DNA from: Callipepla californica brunnescens
Taxonomy: Eukaryota > Chordata > Aves > Galliformes > Odontophoridae
Assembly: GCA_023055505.1 (NCBI GenBank)
Contig: JALIRH010000019.1
Coordinates: 1,240,001 to 1,304,000, forward strand
Length of the DNA stretch: 64,000 nt
Direction: 5' to 3'
In this document: in pieces, positions 37,229-64,000 of the stretch
Numbering within the stretch: the stretch's first letter is position 1
Layout: each line of letters opens with the position of its first letter
Made by a program: the position numbers and the translations under genes
Notes under the pieces: generated by a model
What the model was told of the DNA's origin: nothing
Seen by the model: the letters and a program-made list of their open reading frames with translations, nothing else
Database searches by the model: none

Positions 37229-39299
37229 GAGGAATAGTTGTCCTGCTGGTTCAGGAGTAATTCCTGAGAAGCAAGCTCATTTTAGAAGGCAGCACATTTG
37301 GTTTGGAAGAGTTCATACAGAATAATCTGGAAAAAATGGGTCAGAGAGACTCTTGGGAACTGTAGACTGTTATTATTGTAGAACTATGTTTTTATCAGGT
37401 GGGGAGGTGATGTGTGTTAAATAGTGGACTTACGTAATTACAGTTGCTTCAGATTTGCACACACAGGAAAGTTTTAAATGTGTCATATACCTAGAGATAA
37501 CTTAAAACATGTTTCAAGTGCCATAGTTATATTGGTAAGATTTCCATCTTAATCAGTTTGAAACACAGACAAGTCTAACTTAGCCTGTGGTATCTTGGAA
37601 GTTGTTTAAGCCAGGGCAGTCTGGAGAGGGACTGCTTCCAGAATAACTAGCAGTAAAACTATGGTAAATAGCAAAATAGCAAAATCCCTCTTGATCTTTG
37701 AGTTGCAGCAGAATATGAGCCTATAGATAAGGAAGAAGAGAGGCATGTAGTATGAGAAGTGCTTTTTGAATCTATCTGAGATAAATGTCCTTTCATGTGC
37801 TGGAAAGCCAGGGGGAGATCTTAGTGAGAAGGAGGTGGTTGCAGACTTGACACAGAGACTGTTGCAAAGACCGAATGCATCTTAGCTTCCATCAGGAAGC
37901 TGAGTCCCAAACTTCAGCTTCTGTGGCTTTTGTTGCACTGGTCTGTGTTTTCCTTTTGAGTAAATCACTTAAAAATACCTAGGAGAGCCTTGACTTAAGA
38001 GAGAGGGAAGCTATTGTGAGAGAAATCCAGTACAGGCTTTTGCTAGAGGATATAAACCCTATTAGTCAGATAGAGTTTGAAAGGTCCAGTACTAAAGAGT
38101 TAAATAGGTGAGCATCTTCTTGGGAATTAGGAAGGGGCATCAACTCCCCTCTAGTCCTCAGGAGAAGAGTCTTCTGAATGCCAGAGGATTTACTGTTATT
38201 ATTTCCAGTACGTTCTTTCCTTATGTTTTCACTGGAGTGATTAGAAAATTCCAACACATTCCTGTCTTTGCTTTTTGTTTTGCTCCTTTTTCCCAGTGCC
38301 ACCTGAGAGTTAGAGATTGCTGTAGCTTGTAAGCTATTTCCGTCTCCTCTTGACCTGATCATCTGCCTCCTGTGCTACATGGATATAGAAGATTTGCTCC
38401 TAATTAACTGAGTGTAATTCTTGGCCAAATCCAACATGTCCAGAATGCAGTATGGTACAAATCCACTCAAACTGCTCCCTCCTACCACTTAGTGGCTCCT
38501 GTAAAGGATCCAGATGTAGTGGAATTTCGTTGCATTTGATGAGTGACTAAAGATGAGGCAACACAAAGCTGTCATGTGAAGTGACTAATGGGTAATAAGT
38601 GAGAAAAGAAAAAGAAAGAGGCTTTTTGTCAAGCCAATGGATTTGTATCAGCCTGTTTCTTGTTTTTATGCTGAAAGTCTCTTTAAAAATGCTTCTTAGC
38701 CATCCTGGCCAGAAATGAGCTCATTTCTTAAGGTGACCGTAGTTCATGCTGCAGAATGCTAAGAGTTAATCCCTCCATCATCAGAATGTAAATGTAGTAA
38801 ATGCCCATTAGAATGAGCTGGAGAGCAGTGTAGGGAACGTGAGAAATTTCCCAAATTAAACAATTCCAAGTTGACCAAATCCCCTCCTTAGATTTAATAA
38901 CCCTTATTTTGTTGTTGTTGTAGCCTCTATCCCTGTTTGCTGTCATTTTTTGTGTAGAAGCCGTAAGTTCAAAATGAACTAGCTAAAAAAAAACCAACAA
39001 AAACAAATACAAAACTAACAAAAAGCCCCACTAAAACACTTTAGGATTAATTGGTAGCAATACAATAATAAACTCTCTGGAAATCACCCTAGCAATCAAA
39101 TGAAAATGTTATAGCCCCAAGGTCAAGGAGACACTGCAAGATGCGGGGCTGAAAAGTGGGAAAGCTCCCCTGAGAGTTGATTTTTTCTTGGGAAATCTGT
39201 AAGCTCTTCGATGTAGTTTTCTGGGCCCCATTTACCTGGGTTCAAATCTAAGGAGAGTCTGACCTCAGGAAGCTGCAAGCAGCTAATCGAGGAGGCAGC

Positions 39300-39974
39300 G
39301 GTGGGAGGATAAAGTCCAGATTCCTTCCAACAAGTATAATCTCTGGCGAGCGTGCGTGCACAAGCCGTTTCCTTATTCAGTTTTGCTGCTGGAACTGTTG
39401 CAGAAAGAAGCCCCAGATCCTTCCTGCTGCTACATCTTTTGTGCTTACGGGGAGAGGAGGAATTTCAGGAGAGAGGAGAGAGCGGCTGTCCAGGCTGCCG
39501 GGCTGACAGCGGTGGGGAGGCGGATGCTGGCGCTCGGGAGAAGCGCATACCTAGAGCCAAGCGAGAGGCTGGGACAGCGAGCAGAAGGGAGGGGACAGCG
39601 GAGGTGCGGGAGCAGGCTGAGGGCTGAGCCCCGCCCGTCTGCGCTTGCCTCCTGCTGGTTTTAAAGGTGATAGAGAAATTCTGGGGCATGAGCTCCCTTC
39701 TATCCCTTTCTTTTTCCCTTTCCGAAAGGAAGAAGAATCAAGGAGAAGAGGTGAGGAGAGTGAGATTATAAGATGCTGTTGGAACTTTGATCCCTTCCCA
39801 TCCCTTTCCCCTCGCAGAAATGAAAGAGGCATCCTGCTCCCTCCGATGTGAAGTGGCAAGTGCCTGGTTCACGGGGAAACCGAGCTGGAGAGTGAGAAGA
39901 GTATGCAGCAGCTGAGCCCAGCAGCAGAATGAGACTGTGAAGCTTGAAGCTGCTGCCCACTTAGTACAGGAAGG
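39300..39974 (+). promoter_or_regulatory. Probable promoter and 5' UTR of the neurotrypsin-like gene
   Basis: Moderately GC-rich, purine-rich sequence with some CpG directly before the ATG at 39975, unlike the AT-rich flank. A TATA-like GTATAAT lies near 39335. The transcription start is not resolvable, and there is no strong CpG island, so regulated rather than housekeeping expression is likely (inference). Confidence 0.45.
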
Positions 39975-53368
<13,394 letters not shown>

Positions 53369-56300
53369 GAATGTCTGAGCCCCAGGAACTTCAGGGTATT
53401 GTCCTTCTCCCTGCAGCAGCTGAAGGCTGTGGCTTCTGGCCTGCAACTGTATCTTGTCATTTGGACACTGGGAAAAATACTTTAACATAAAACTGGAAGA
53501 AAAACAGTTATGATTCTTTGGTTTCACTTTAGTTCCTAATCTCTGAGCAGACAAAGCAAGTGCACAATGGTAGGCCAAATAACCCTGTGTTGCTCTGACT
53601 GTCTGAGTCCTGTAATGCAATCAACACGTATTTCTTTGGCCTGGCAGCACACAGAAATGGTAGAAATGAAGATATACTTGTGTCTGTAAATCTATTCACC
53701 AGATTTTTTATGTTCACACACCTTGAAAAACACTCCAAAGAGAGGTGAGATGCTTGGAAGGTGGCACCAAGCTCTGGCATACTTCTTTGTAACATGTTTC
53801 TTTTTCATTCCAGAAATCAGAAGATTTGAGCTGAGCTGAGGAGCAGGCTAACAATTGGCCTTTTTTTCTTTTTTTTTCCCACACATAATGTCTCTAGGGG
53901 GAACCTTTTCTCTTCTGAACGTGAGATCCTAAAACATCTGTCTCTGCTAAGAGGTCCTTGTCCCTCCATCTGTAATCCCGTGCCACACATTTCTGGTTGT
54001 CAAATGCTATGACTGTGTTGCTGCTTTTTCAATATAGTGGCTCTTCTGTGGCTTGTTTTCTGTTTCTCCATAAAGCAGCATCTCCTGGAATCAATTGCGT
54101 GTGTGAGAGTATATCTTCATTTTTAAGAGACAATAGCTTTCTTGCTCTCAAGATTACTGTGAATGACATAAAGATGTGACTTCAAAAGTTGGAATGGATA
54201 CGTTACTTTCCTTTAAATCCTTTAAATGTAGTGTTAAACATTCAGGTGTTGATTCACAGTTTAACAGCACTGTGGGGACTTCATCTTGATATTTTATTCA
54301 TCATGGTTATTAACTGCCCTTTGTGATCTTTGTCTTTAATATCTCTGTTCACAGTTCTCCCATGAAACATGGAAATACTCTGGGTATATAGAGACAACAA
54401 ACACTAGTGAGTAATTTTCTTGAGGTGCAAAGCAGTTTTCTGCATTCCTGGAGTATGCGAAGCCTTTGGACAACACTTACTCTCTTCTTTTTGTACAGTT
54501 TCTCTTTTTGTTCCTCTCAGTGGAAGTGAATTGGGCTTGCTTAACTCAGGGGTATGCAAGCAGTGCCATCAAGCTACTACTGCTTAGGGTCAGACCTTCT
54601 CAGCCTGAACAGAAATAATGCTGAGAGAATGCAAGAATAGCGTTGTTGAACACTTCACTTTCTTCTTTCTCCTCTCACTCAAACAAATGGATGTAATTTC
54701 CTCCTCCTAGACCTTAATTACTTTTCTAGGTTAATTTATTATTTTTGAGTAGGGAGAAAAATAGAAAAATGGAAGAGCTAAGTGCATTAACAGTTGTGCA
54801 GCTCACAGCAGTGTGTTCTACCTATGTGTAGCCAAGCCAGGGAGAAGACAGCTCTGTTTGGGTGTGGCCTTGGTGCATAACCAGTGATCCAAACATGGAG
54901 TAATTATACAGTCTGGGACACGTGGAATTTGTGCCAAGTGGGCATATTTTGGGTTTGCTCATGCACTGTGGAGTCACACAGTGGTCTGTTGTCTGTCCGT
55001 ACTCAAGGCACTGAGCTGTTAGGTACCTGGGTATTACCAAGGCAAGAATGGAAGACAGTATAGCCTGTGGATTAGCAGTGTCATCTGAAAGGAGAAGTGG
55101 CGATATTGTCCTAGAAATTGTCTTGTGTTGATCAAGCAGTGATTGCCAAAATGTTTAATTTGCCTTCTATAAAGCAGCTTAATCTGAAAGTTCTGATTTC
55201 CCTAGGTGTTTGAATGTTGTGAATACTAAACTAAATAGTTCAGCATTTACCCTCTCCAGTGCTTATGGTACAGTTGGGTTGCAAGTGCTTCAATGGACTT
55301 TGAAAATCCTACTTGGAAACTTTTATTTTTAAAAAGAATTACAGGAGTCTTTGAAACATGCAATGTCAAAACACCTGCAAATTGCCCTTTGAGACAGATC
55401 TGATCTGTTTGTGCCCTTTCTTGAGGGGTGAATGTCTGCTGCGTGCTTGTGCTGATAACTCTGTTTGAAGAGCTAGGCTTGGTCCTTGTAGTGCTGTGCT
55501 TAGCTCCTTGCTGGCTGTGCTGTCCTATGACTGCTGACAAGAGTCCCCAAGGTGCAAGCTGCAGACTGCCAGTTCTCTTGCAGGAATTAAAGTGAGAGGA
55601 GAACCAAGGACGATTATGTTACAGACCTCTCCATTCTACAGTGGCAGTAACAGTACCTGTCTGGAAAATGGGGAAGGATTTGGCTTTTACTTTCAGCCTC
55701 CCCCAAGACTGAATGCTACAGCAGCTCAAACACAGCGATGTCTCATCTCTAGTTTAACCTTGTTTGAACTTCTAGCTTATACCCATAACCTCAACAGGCT
55801 TAGCAATATAGAAAGGATTGAAGGTTATTTCCCTAAGCCTACTTAACTGGTTGCGTTGCCATTCAAGAGTTAGAAAACATGCCCATGCGTCATAAGTGAG
55901 ACACAGACCTGGCACTGTATTTTGTGATTCCCTTGTTCCAATTCAAAGTATTTCCCCTGGATTTTGTCACCATGAAAGCTGTGAGAATCGTGTAGTTAAC
56001 ATTCTGTGAGTCCTGCATGAGCCAGGAAGAAGGGAGGAAGTATCTCACCTAGTTTTACACCTTACTTGTACTAAGCAAACCTGCAAACATGCTCCTGAGT
56101 TGTCCTAACCTGTTTCAGAACATCACTGTTGCTCTCTGTGGCCCAAACCAAACTCACATGCTTTGCCACCGGGGCTTACTGGAATTATCTGATTGGAAGA
56201 CCAGCACTTGGCCACTCCAGAGTTGTATTTTGTACCTGCAGTTGCCAGTAGCAGACATTTCAAAGGACAGTGTATGTGTATTTGTATGGAACAAGTTTCA

Positions 56301-58119
56301 ACAACCTTTTTTTTTTTTTTTTTTTTTTTGAAATAGTGTTCCTGAACCATTTATGTTAATTACTTGCATTACTATCACTGTTCAAATTAAAAGTGCTAGT
56401 ACTTGTCCCTCCAGGTATTGCTTAAACACCGTGTGCTATACTTTAACAATTTTTTTTTTCAAGTATCAGTGTTTCTATCCTGAACTTAAATGATTTTTTT
56501 TTTCTTATTGTAACTATCCTTCATCTTTCACATAAATGTTTAATCTCTTATTTAATCCAACTGTGCTCTCAGCCTCAGTATTTTCTGGCAATGAGAACCA
56601 ATATAATTTTGTTTCCCACAGTACATTTGTCTATTTATAGTTTCTGAATGAATTGCCTTTTGTTTTTACTGAATCCTATCTATCCTTGTGTTCTCAAGTA
56701 CAAGAGGAAGTAAGGGGCTTTGCTTTATACTGTTGTCTGTTACGCTACAAACAGTCATCTCTTGAAAACTGTGGCTTCTCTGTCTCTCTTCAGTCCAAAC
56801 TGCCTAGGTGCCTGATAAATGTACCTTGTCCCTCCATGCCTCCTCCTGCTGGATGTTTCTGGGTAACCAGAACTGAAAACAGTTTGTGAGGGGAAGCTGT
56901 GCCATCTGCTGATTATTTCCAGTATTTTCAATGGTGTGTAATTCTGTAGGTGTTCAGTGCTGTGTATTATGTATGTATGCTAGCTTTGAACTTGCCAGTG
57001 TGGTTTTAGAGGCAGCCCATCTACAGCAAGGTGAAAACCAACAAAGGTTAATTCAGCTTGTGTCTCTGGCAGCTGCGGCAGCCCCCCTGGACTCAGCCAG
57101 CTGCTGTAGGTATGTGTGTGGAGCAGAACGTGGCTCTGGACACAGGGTACCTGATGCCCCATGTGAAGCATTGTCATACTGGATGTACCAGTGCAGTCCT
57201 TAGCAGCATTTGTTGTCTGGCTGAGCCTAATGCCCATACTTCCCTTCCAGGAACTGATAGTTCAGTTACTGGAGTCTGCACTGTGCTATGGGGACACTTT
57301 GTGAGACAAGTTTCTGTTGCAGTGTGGTACATGCTGGTTGAATGAGGAACAGTACCACTGTGACTGGATTAGGACCACTTCTGTGTCTAAGGAGCAGCTA
57401 TTAATGCCCCTGTTAGCCCTCTTCCTATGGGAATACCCTGATGCTCTACTAAGGCTGACCCAGTGCCAGTGCTTTCCTGCCCTATAGGGGCTGCATGAGT
57501 ACTCTTGTCAGCCCTGTCTTGACACCAGACCAGGCTTTGGCCAGCTGAAGCTGGATTAAAGATTTATCCCTTTCCTGTAGCTGAATGCTTTTCAGATGAT
57601 TTATAAGAATTATGTTCCATGCTATAATTAATCAGGCAGCTGTTTATGAACCTGGACAGGATTTCAGTTACTCCTGTAATATTTGTACCTTTGTAGTAGA
57701 GAATAACAGATCAGTTCCTCAAAGGTATTAGTGGAGGGATTGGTCAGGATCCAGTAAAGTGGATGTTAGCTGCCTTTGTGACAGAAAAACTGGGTTTGCT
57801 TTATGTCTGTCTGCCTTACTTGCTGCAGCCATTATCATGAAGTCTCTTCACCCCCAAAATAACTGTGACGACCAATCAACCACTTAAAGACACTTTTTTT
57901 GTGTGTGTGTGTAAGAGAGGAAGATTTTTAGTAGATGAACTGCAGTGCAATATCTAACATCATCTTAGTAGCTTTTCTGGGAGTTCCTTGCAGCTAGAGA
58001 ATGCAGACGTAGGAAACGAATCACTCACTGGTGGTAACCAGCCTGGAACTGTTCCCTGTGGGATGAGGCACTGTGACCTGGAGGAATGACATGGGCTATG
58101 TTTTTACTTTTTCAATAAA
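53369..58119 (+). other. Downstream of the neurotrypsin-like gene: possible long 3' UTR
   Basis: No coding pattern. ATTAAA variants occur at 55586, 57554 and 56386 (the last 57 bases after a 23-T run at 56307-56329), but the first canonical AATAAA is at 58114-58119. The 3' UTR could therefore end at a variant signal or be up to 4.7 kb long; unresolved. Confidence 0.4.
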
Positions 58120-61100
58120 ATATTTAATTCCCAACATCAAGGAGGAACATTTGTTCAGCCCACTCAGTCCTATTAAAATCTCTTTCTACTAACAGGGCCT
58201 GAGTAGCTCTGAAATCAGTCTAGTGCCAAAATGGTCACGTCCCCCAGATCAAAACCAATGACTCACAAGATACTCTAATAAATTAATTGTGCTGAGACTG
58301 TATGGGGCTCTGTTTTATTTTTAGCGCAGGAACCTGTTCCAAGGGCAGATTTTAGGATTTTTTTCAGCACTGAATTAAGCTAATTAATGGAAAAAATGTA
58401 ATGTTATTTCTAGAGGAGCTTTAATGTGTGAAAGAATGTTTCAAAGTCAGTATTGTATTAGCTACCATTAAGATGCAACACAACAGCTCTTCAAATGCCA
58501 CATTTTGTGGCCATTTGGAACAGGTGGCAGCCATCTACAGATGGGCTAATGCTCAAAATGAGCAGGATTTGATTTAGCAGCTTCCTAATTCATTGTTATT
58601 GTTGATTTTTACATACTGCTCTTGAATAAACTTGTTCAGCATGATTTTGTCTCATTCCACACTAGGATTCACGTATCACCAATTGAAGGACCAAAGCCAA
58701 GCTTTGGAGAAGTGGAAGCAGGAGGAGTGAAACATAATCTGATTGAGACACTGACATGTGAACATTGTTCTCATCCCCACTCCCTCCTTCCCCTCCAAAG
58801 CTGAAATTATACTGCTATGTAAAAGGTCTCTTGTGAAGAGTAACCCACTGACTGCTCCAGTGACATTCTGAAGTTATTAGGGTTAGACTGGGGTTTGGTG
58901 TGGTGATGGCTGCAGTTGAGTATAATTTTTTGTGCGTGCTGTCTCCAGCCTCGTGTTGGGAGCCAATATGCACTTGCTGAAGAGAGAGCGGCTTGTGGTT
59001 AACACCTCCCTTGCTTCATGTTTGGCTTTGAGGTTTCCTCCACCTACACATTTCTGCTTCTGCTTGTGTGAAGCTGAAAGCTTATGGCTGAGGTTTTGCA
59101 AGAGTGTCTGGCGTGTATATGTCAGTGGGCAAAGTGGAGTTATGGACATTTTAGGTGGCCTTAGGCACTGTTTCACCAAGTAAGCTCCAAAGCATATAAT
59201 GCTTGGGAAAGAAACAAAGTTGAAACTTTAACTTAAGTTATAAGTCTGTCATGTCTCTTATTTTTTATTGAAGCACTTGACAGCTGCATTCATGTGGTGC
59301 AAAGACCTTGAGAAGAGTACAGCATTAGCTTACTCATGTTAGATCGACAGATGTAGGATAATTGGTTTTGGAATTTGGAACTAAAGTAGGAAATCAGCAG
59401 GAAATAGGATTTTATTCCATGTAATAATCTAACTAGGATAGCTACCATACTCCTTAAGAGAGGAAGATGAGCATTCAGGTGTTATCGCTGACATTTAAAA
59501 ATAAATCTTATGTGGGCTCAAGTTCCTCTTTCTACTAGAGGTAGGACAGTGTGCTACTCAGGCAGCCTTGGATTACTGGGCTAAGATGCTGTGCTACTCT
59601 TAACACAACTGTTTTGTCCACATGGGGACACCTAGCATTGCTTAAGAGATTTGCTGCAGGATCAAGTTTATGTGTGAAAGAGAAGAGGCAGAATTAGCAA
59701 AACCGATTTTGAGTAAGAGGATGATCCATCTACAGCCATTTATATTTAGAAAAACCCATGAATTTAGCAGGTCTGAATGAGACTGGAGTAGAACTGACAA
59801 ATTCCAACAAATGGGTGAAACCCCATTGCACCACCTGATCTTCCCCTCCCTGCTTTTCAAATCCATTCTGCCGGAAATGAATGGTACTTTTCTTTTCATA
59901 GATTTTCAAAACTGGGAGCAATAGCTGTGTTGTATCAGCCTTACCAAAAGAGAAGCAGTGCTACTCTGATATCAGCCAAACAAAAGGCCTTCTTTCTGTT
60001 GTTGTATCTGTGAAGGCTTTCACACAGACATCAGGGCAGCTTTGGTTTAAAGGATTTAGCTGGAAAGAGCTGCAACTCGATGCTGAGTTCACGTTGACTT
60101 GTTGCCCAACAGGAGAAACAAACTGGCATTAAATATGCGTTCAGTGAATCCTGCTGTGAAGCATTTGCTAACACGCTGACATCCCATGGCCACATCAGCC
60201 TGTGGCTCAGGATCCAGCAGTGGGTAGCTGTCAGGTATTTCCGTTAGAAGAGATTGTGCAGAGACTTAAACACGTGCCAGCCTGGGCAGCGGACCCTCAT
60301 CACTGTGAAGGTAAAGACTGTGGGAGAGATTACTGGTGGAAACATAACATAACATTTCTCAATTTCCTTCTCAAAAGCAGAAAAAAGGCCCCTTTGAAAA
60401 GCAGCAAAAAACAAAGACAGAAAAAATAGCTAAAGCAGAAAGTATTGTCTTTGCAGTTTAATTAATCTGCTTTGTTTAAAATCGAGCTGTATGCAGAGAA
60501 GAAAATGTGCTTCAAATGGTTATTTCTTTACTCTTTTCCCACTCCCCTCCTACATGTACAGGCTTGCTAGAAGGAAAGTAGGATTATAACCTCTGATTGT
60601 GGGGTGGAGACCTGTTTAAGAAAGAACAAGTGTACTATTCAGAGGATTGCACACTTTGTGTTTGTGGAACTAAGCACACCGGAGAAAAGCTTTTACTTTA
60701 GGTTGACTGTTTTACTATCTCCAGCAAGACTAAGGAAAGGGAACTAATGTGACTCAGCACAACTTCTGAGATTTCAACAGAAACCCTTTCAACTATCTAA
60801 ATATTTAAGCCACATTCAGATTGATTTAAGACTTGAGAAATCTTTACTGTCATGATGTGCCTTGTCTTTGCAATGATAGGAGCTTAACACTTCTGTTTGG
60901 GCTGATGCAACTTCAGTTCAATGCGGTGTAGGTTGGCCGAGGCGGTGCACTGTTTGCATTGGGCGGCTCAGCTCAGTTGAAGCAGGAGAGTCTGTGTCCA
61001 CAAGATGCCTAATGAAATGCACTGTATGCTTTTATTCATTAAATTCCTACTATTTATCTTCAGTAAATGTAAGTTGCTAGATTCAACATCAGTTGAGAGA

Positions 61101-64000
61101 ATAGTGGTGATGATAGAATTAAACACATCTATTTTTCTTAACCAGAGAAGATGTGAGGTTACTTTGGGAACTGCAATTAAAGCTTTGGACAGCAAATTTG
61201 CAGGGATTTGTCACAATATTTTGCAGTTACGTGGCTGAAAATGGAGATCTGCCTAAAAAAGATAGTAGCCTCTGAATCAGCTCACAGAACAAACAGTTGC
61301 CAGTACCTGCCATGGTCTGGCCACATACCTAGAGAAGAAAGCTGAAAATAGAAGCAGCTGTTGTAGTCTACGAACCCTAAATCTCCTAAGCAAGGAGGAA
61401 TCCAATTTAAAGATCTCACTTCCTGGATGGATCTGAAGGTTAAAAAAAAAAAAAAAAGACGGGAAAAGCACTCAGTAAGAATCCACATTATTTTAATAGT
61501 CAACTGGTTTGTTTTACAGATCACGCTACAAAGTAGATCTTACTTTGTCAATTAGGTCGAAGACAAAATACTTTCTCCCTTGTTTCTTGAAACAGAAAGG
61601 GGAGAGGCGGGTACAGCAGCCCAGGTAATTTTCAGTCATTGTCTCTTGTGTGGTATTTGTATTAGTGTCTCCTCCAAATGCATTACACAGAAGAGGCCAG
61701 CTAAACTTAATATTAAAAGCACTGACCCTCACCCGTGCTTTTGAGTACTTGAGATATGTTTTCTTAAATGGAGTGCTGGTGTGTGGTCATGGTGACAATG
61801 CTTTTTGTAAGAGAAAGACATCCATTGTATAGACTTGGCTTCTTAAAATTCTGATGGGACATGACATTAATTAAGTTTTTTGCTAAGTTTCTGTAAATGC
61901 AGAATCAAACATATAACCCACAAAAGACAGATTGTTGCTTTCCTTTTTTTTTTCTCACCATAGCTGAGAAGATGCCCAAATGTGGGCTTGACTTCACAAA
62001 AAAAAAAAAAAAAAAAAAAAAAAAGCGAGTAGTATAACAGTTGCCTTCTCTGAGAAATGGAGAATATCCCTTTTCAGTTCATTTTGAGTTGATTGTACTC
62101 CTTTTATTTATCTGTGAATTTATATTCCATATTAGATATTGCTAGACAGCTTGGTAATGGCAGAACAAACAAGGTGTGAGAAAGAAAACGTAAGCTCCTG
62201 TAAATTATTGCAAAGGGAAGAGAAATCTATAGTTGCAATCTGCAAAATGAAGACGGGCAGATTAAATATGCTCAGTAATCCTTACAGGCATTGTTATCTG
62301 TAAGCTGCAACTTATGCTTTCTGAAGCATAATTGTTATGTTCATACAGGAGATCTTAGCTGTAATTGTAGTCTCTTGCATTATAACAATAATTTTAACAG
62401 CTGTTGCAAAGCGTTCCCTTAATGACCCCGTTTTCCATGTATGGACCAGTGACTCATCTCACAAATAGCAAATCCATTATTTAATAAAGCTTTAATATCA
62501 GGCATATGTTCCAATTATATAAGATTCCAAAGGGAGAACCAGTGATGCTATCACTTCAATTTCTGTGGTGAGGATTAGCCCAAAATTGGAAGCTGCTCAA
62601 TCCAAAAGAACAAAGCTTTTTTTTCCAGAGCTTCTAGTTCCTCAGGGTAGCTTTGTTTCAGCTTCATGGCATTCCATGTCTGGGGAAGCTCTGTACATTT
62701 TGCACAAGCACTTGTGCATTAGGTGCATAGCAGTGGAAACAAGCTGTGTGCCCCCCCTTCTTCTGTACTAAATCATTATTTGCTCCATCTCTTCCCCAAT
62801 CCCAGTGCTGTGAAATAAATATCAGTGGTAGCCGGTAGTGATTTATCTGGAGATATTTATTCTTAATAGTGACTGCTATATCATGAAACAGTAATCTTCA
62901 GGAAGTGATTTTGGAAAACGGACTATCTCTTTCCAAGGAACAGGAATTTAAGATACAAAAATTATGTGCCATTTTCCTTAGTGTCATACTGCCTGAGCAC
63001 AAGAAGCTATTCTTCTGCACATTCCGTATTTTACTCGGGAAACAAAGCCATATGTGCACTTTAAAAATGTGCCTTTGCTTGTCATTTCTGACTACATTAC
63101 CGCATGCAAAAAGGCAATGAAATCTTGCAGTGTCAGAGTGTTGCTAAACAGCTGGGCCCCATTGCATTAGCAGTGATAAAATCTCAAGAGTGCTTTACTT
63201 TGTTATTGAGTGTGTGTTAGATTCCAGCCATAGAAAGGATGTGTTTTACTTTCCATGCGATTAGAAATAAAAACACACTGGATCTGACTTGTAGAGTACC
63301 ACATGACTCATCAGTGAAAAGCAGTCACGTCAGGGCTGCAGCACTGACTTTGATTTCTAGTCCCTGGTGAGAGGTTAAAACTGGAAATAAATGTAAATGT
63401 TGCAACTCTGTTCCAGGGTATTTGTGAGTGCTTGTCTCTCTAACAGGAGAAATGCCACTTTCTGAAAATGGCGTGTAATGGAGGCAAAGGAATTGTGAAC
63501 AGTAGTTTCACTCATCTAAAATAAAAGAGGAGTGAAAAAAGTATACCACTGCATGGGAGAAACCATCCTAGTGGCCTTGTCATCTCTGCAGGATTACTGA
63601 ATTTCCTTCTTTTCAGCACTGTTGGAATTGTCAGATACTATTTTTCATGGCCTTTTCAGCAGTGCCTATAGTTTCTGTCTGTTGGGAGAACCACGAGGGA
63701 ACATACATGCCTGAATCATGCAGTAAGTTGGCTGGAAAAAGATGGATGGGTGTTTATGAGCTACGCCTTTCCAAGCCATGGCCCTGAGGACAAGGAGAAA
63801 CTCACAATCACACCTGCACTCCCTCATGCTGGACAAAGAAAGAACACACCCAGGTCTGGCCTGCAAGAACTGGAAGGCACAGTTTTTCAGTCTTCTGAAA
63901 TGCTTTTTAAGACAGAAGTGCAAATTTTCACCCTGCTTTGTTTTTCATTGTTGCATCCCTCCCCTTTTCCTTGTTGCATCCCCCCCCTTTTTTTCCATGC
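58120..64000. other. Intergenic tail of the window: no gene seen
   Basis: AT-rich unique sequence with further AATAAA at 58277 and 58625 and a 27-A homopolymer at 61998-62024. No splice-bounded frame with family similarity on either strand. ZSWIM8 and NDST2, which follow CHCHD1 closely in human, are not here. Confidence 0.6.
61998..62024 (+). repeat. Poly-A run (27 A)
   Basis: Uninterrupted A homopolymer in intergenic sequence. No recognisable element body upstream, so it is not called a retrocopy tail. Confidence 0.9.

Larger units (their letters stand above)
34290..39300. other. Intergenic, CHCHD1 to the neurotrypsin-like gene
   Basis: AT-rich sequence with short chance open frames only. 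It contains a short CR1 remnant (36741-36835) and a long TTTTA microsatellite (37113-37228). No exon with paired splice sites and family similarity was recognised. Confidence 0.6.

Noticed and set aside
37092..37325. 77-codon frame rich in Phe, Tyr, Ile and Leu
   Set aside because: It is a translation of the TTTTA microsatellite.
39352..39664. Two overlapping + strand open frames in the 5' UTR region of the neurotrypsin-like gene
   Set aside because: They start at non-ATG codons, are low-complexity Arg/Glu/Gly-rich, and lie in purine-rich GC sequence.
60202..60320. Open frame with a GTAAAG donor in the downstream desert
   Set aside because: The acceptor is poor, the peptide is not recognised and nothing supports a neighbouring exon.
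61998..62024. Poly-A run as the tail of a processed retrocopy
   Set aside because: No gene-like sequence precedes it and no flanking target-site duplication was evident.

Overview
This is nuclear DNA from a vertebrate, most likely a bird. The protein-coding genes have many short exons with canonical GT/AG splice sites, CpG-rich promoters sit in AT-rich surroundings, and three fragments resemble the 3' end of CR1, the dominant avian LINE. A galliform is plausible, but the species cannot be fixed from sequence alone. Four protein-coding genes, all on the + strand, were assembled exon by exon. Every splice junction was checked for reading-frame phase.

Layout. (1) 1-18.9 kb: the last two thirds of SEC24C (COPII cargo adaptor), entered mid-gene; 18 constitutive coding exons plus one candidate alternative exon. 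Stop at 16941, likely polyadenylation signal at 18861. (2) 18.9-25.7 kb: FUT11 (GT10-family fucosyltransferase, also called POFUT4), three coding exons, 498 aa, with exon 1 inside a strong CpG island. (3) 25.7-31.9 kb: intergenic, with one orphan candidate terminal exon at 30032-30128. (4) 32.0-34.0 kb: CHCHD1 (twin CX9C protein, mitoribosome subunit), three exons, 124 aa. (5) 34.3-39.3 kb: intergenic, with a CR1 scrap and a long TTTTA microsatellite. (6) about 39.3-53.4 kb: a complete neurotrypsin-like gene: signal peptide, kringle, four SRCR domains, furin-type activation site and trypsin domain; 15 coding exons, 821 aa. (7) 53.4-64 kb: no gene recognised; part may be 3' UTR.

The order SEC24C-FUT11-CHCHD1 matches human 10q22. 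The neurotrypsin-like gene does not belong to that human block. PRSS12 lies instead at human 4q26, beside SEC24D, the paralogue of SEC24C. The simplest reading is that this gene is the second whole-genome-duplication copy (ohnologue) of PRSS12, kept here and lost from the mammalian 10q22 block. This is the most interesting observation in the window. The four genes do not form a pathway: two act in the early secretory route (SEC24C at ER exit sites, FUT11 in the ER lumen), one in mitochondria, and one is secreted.
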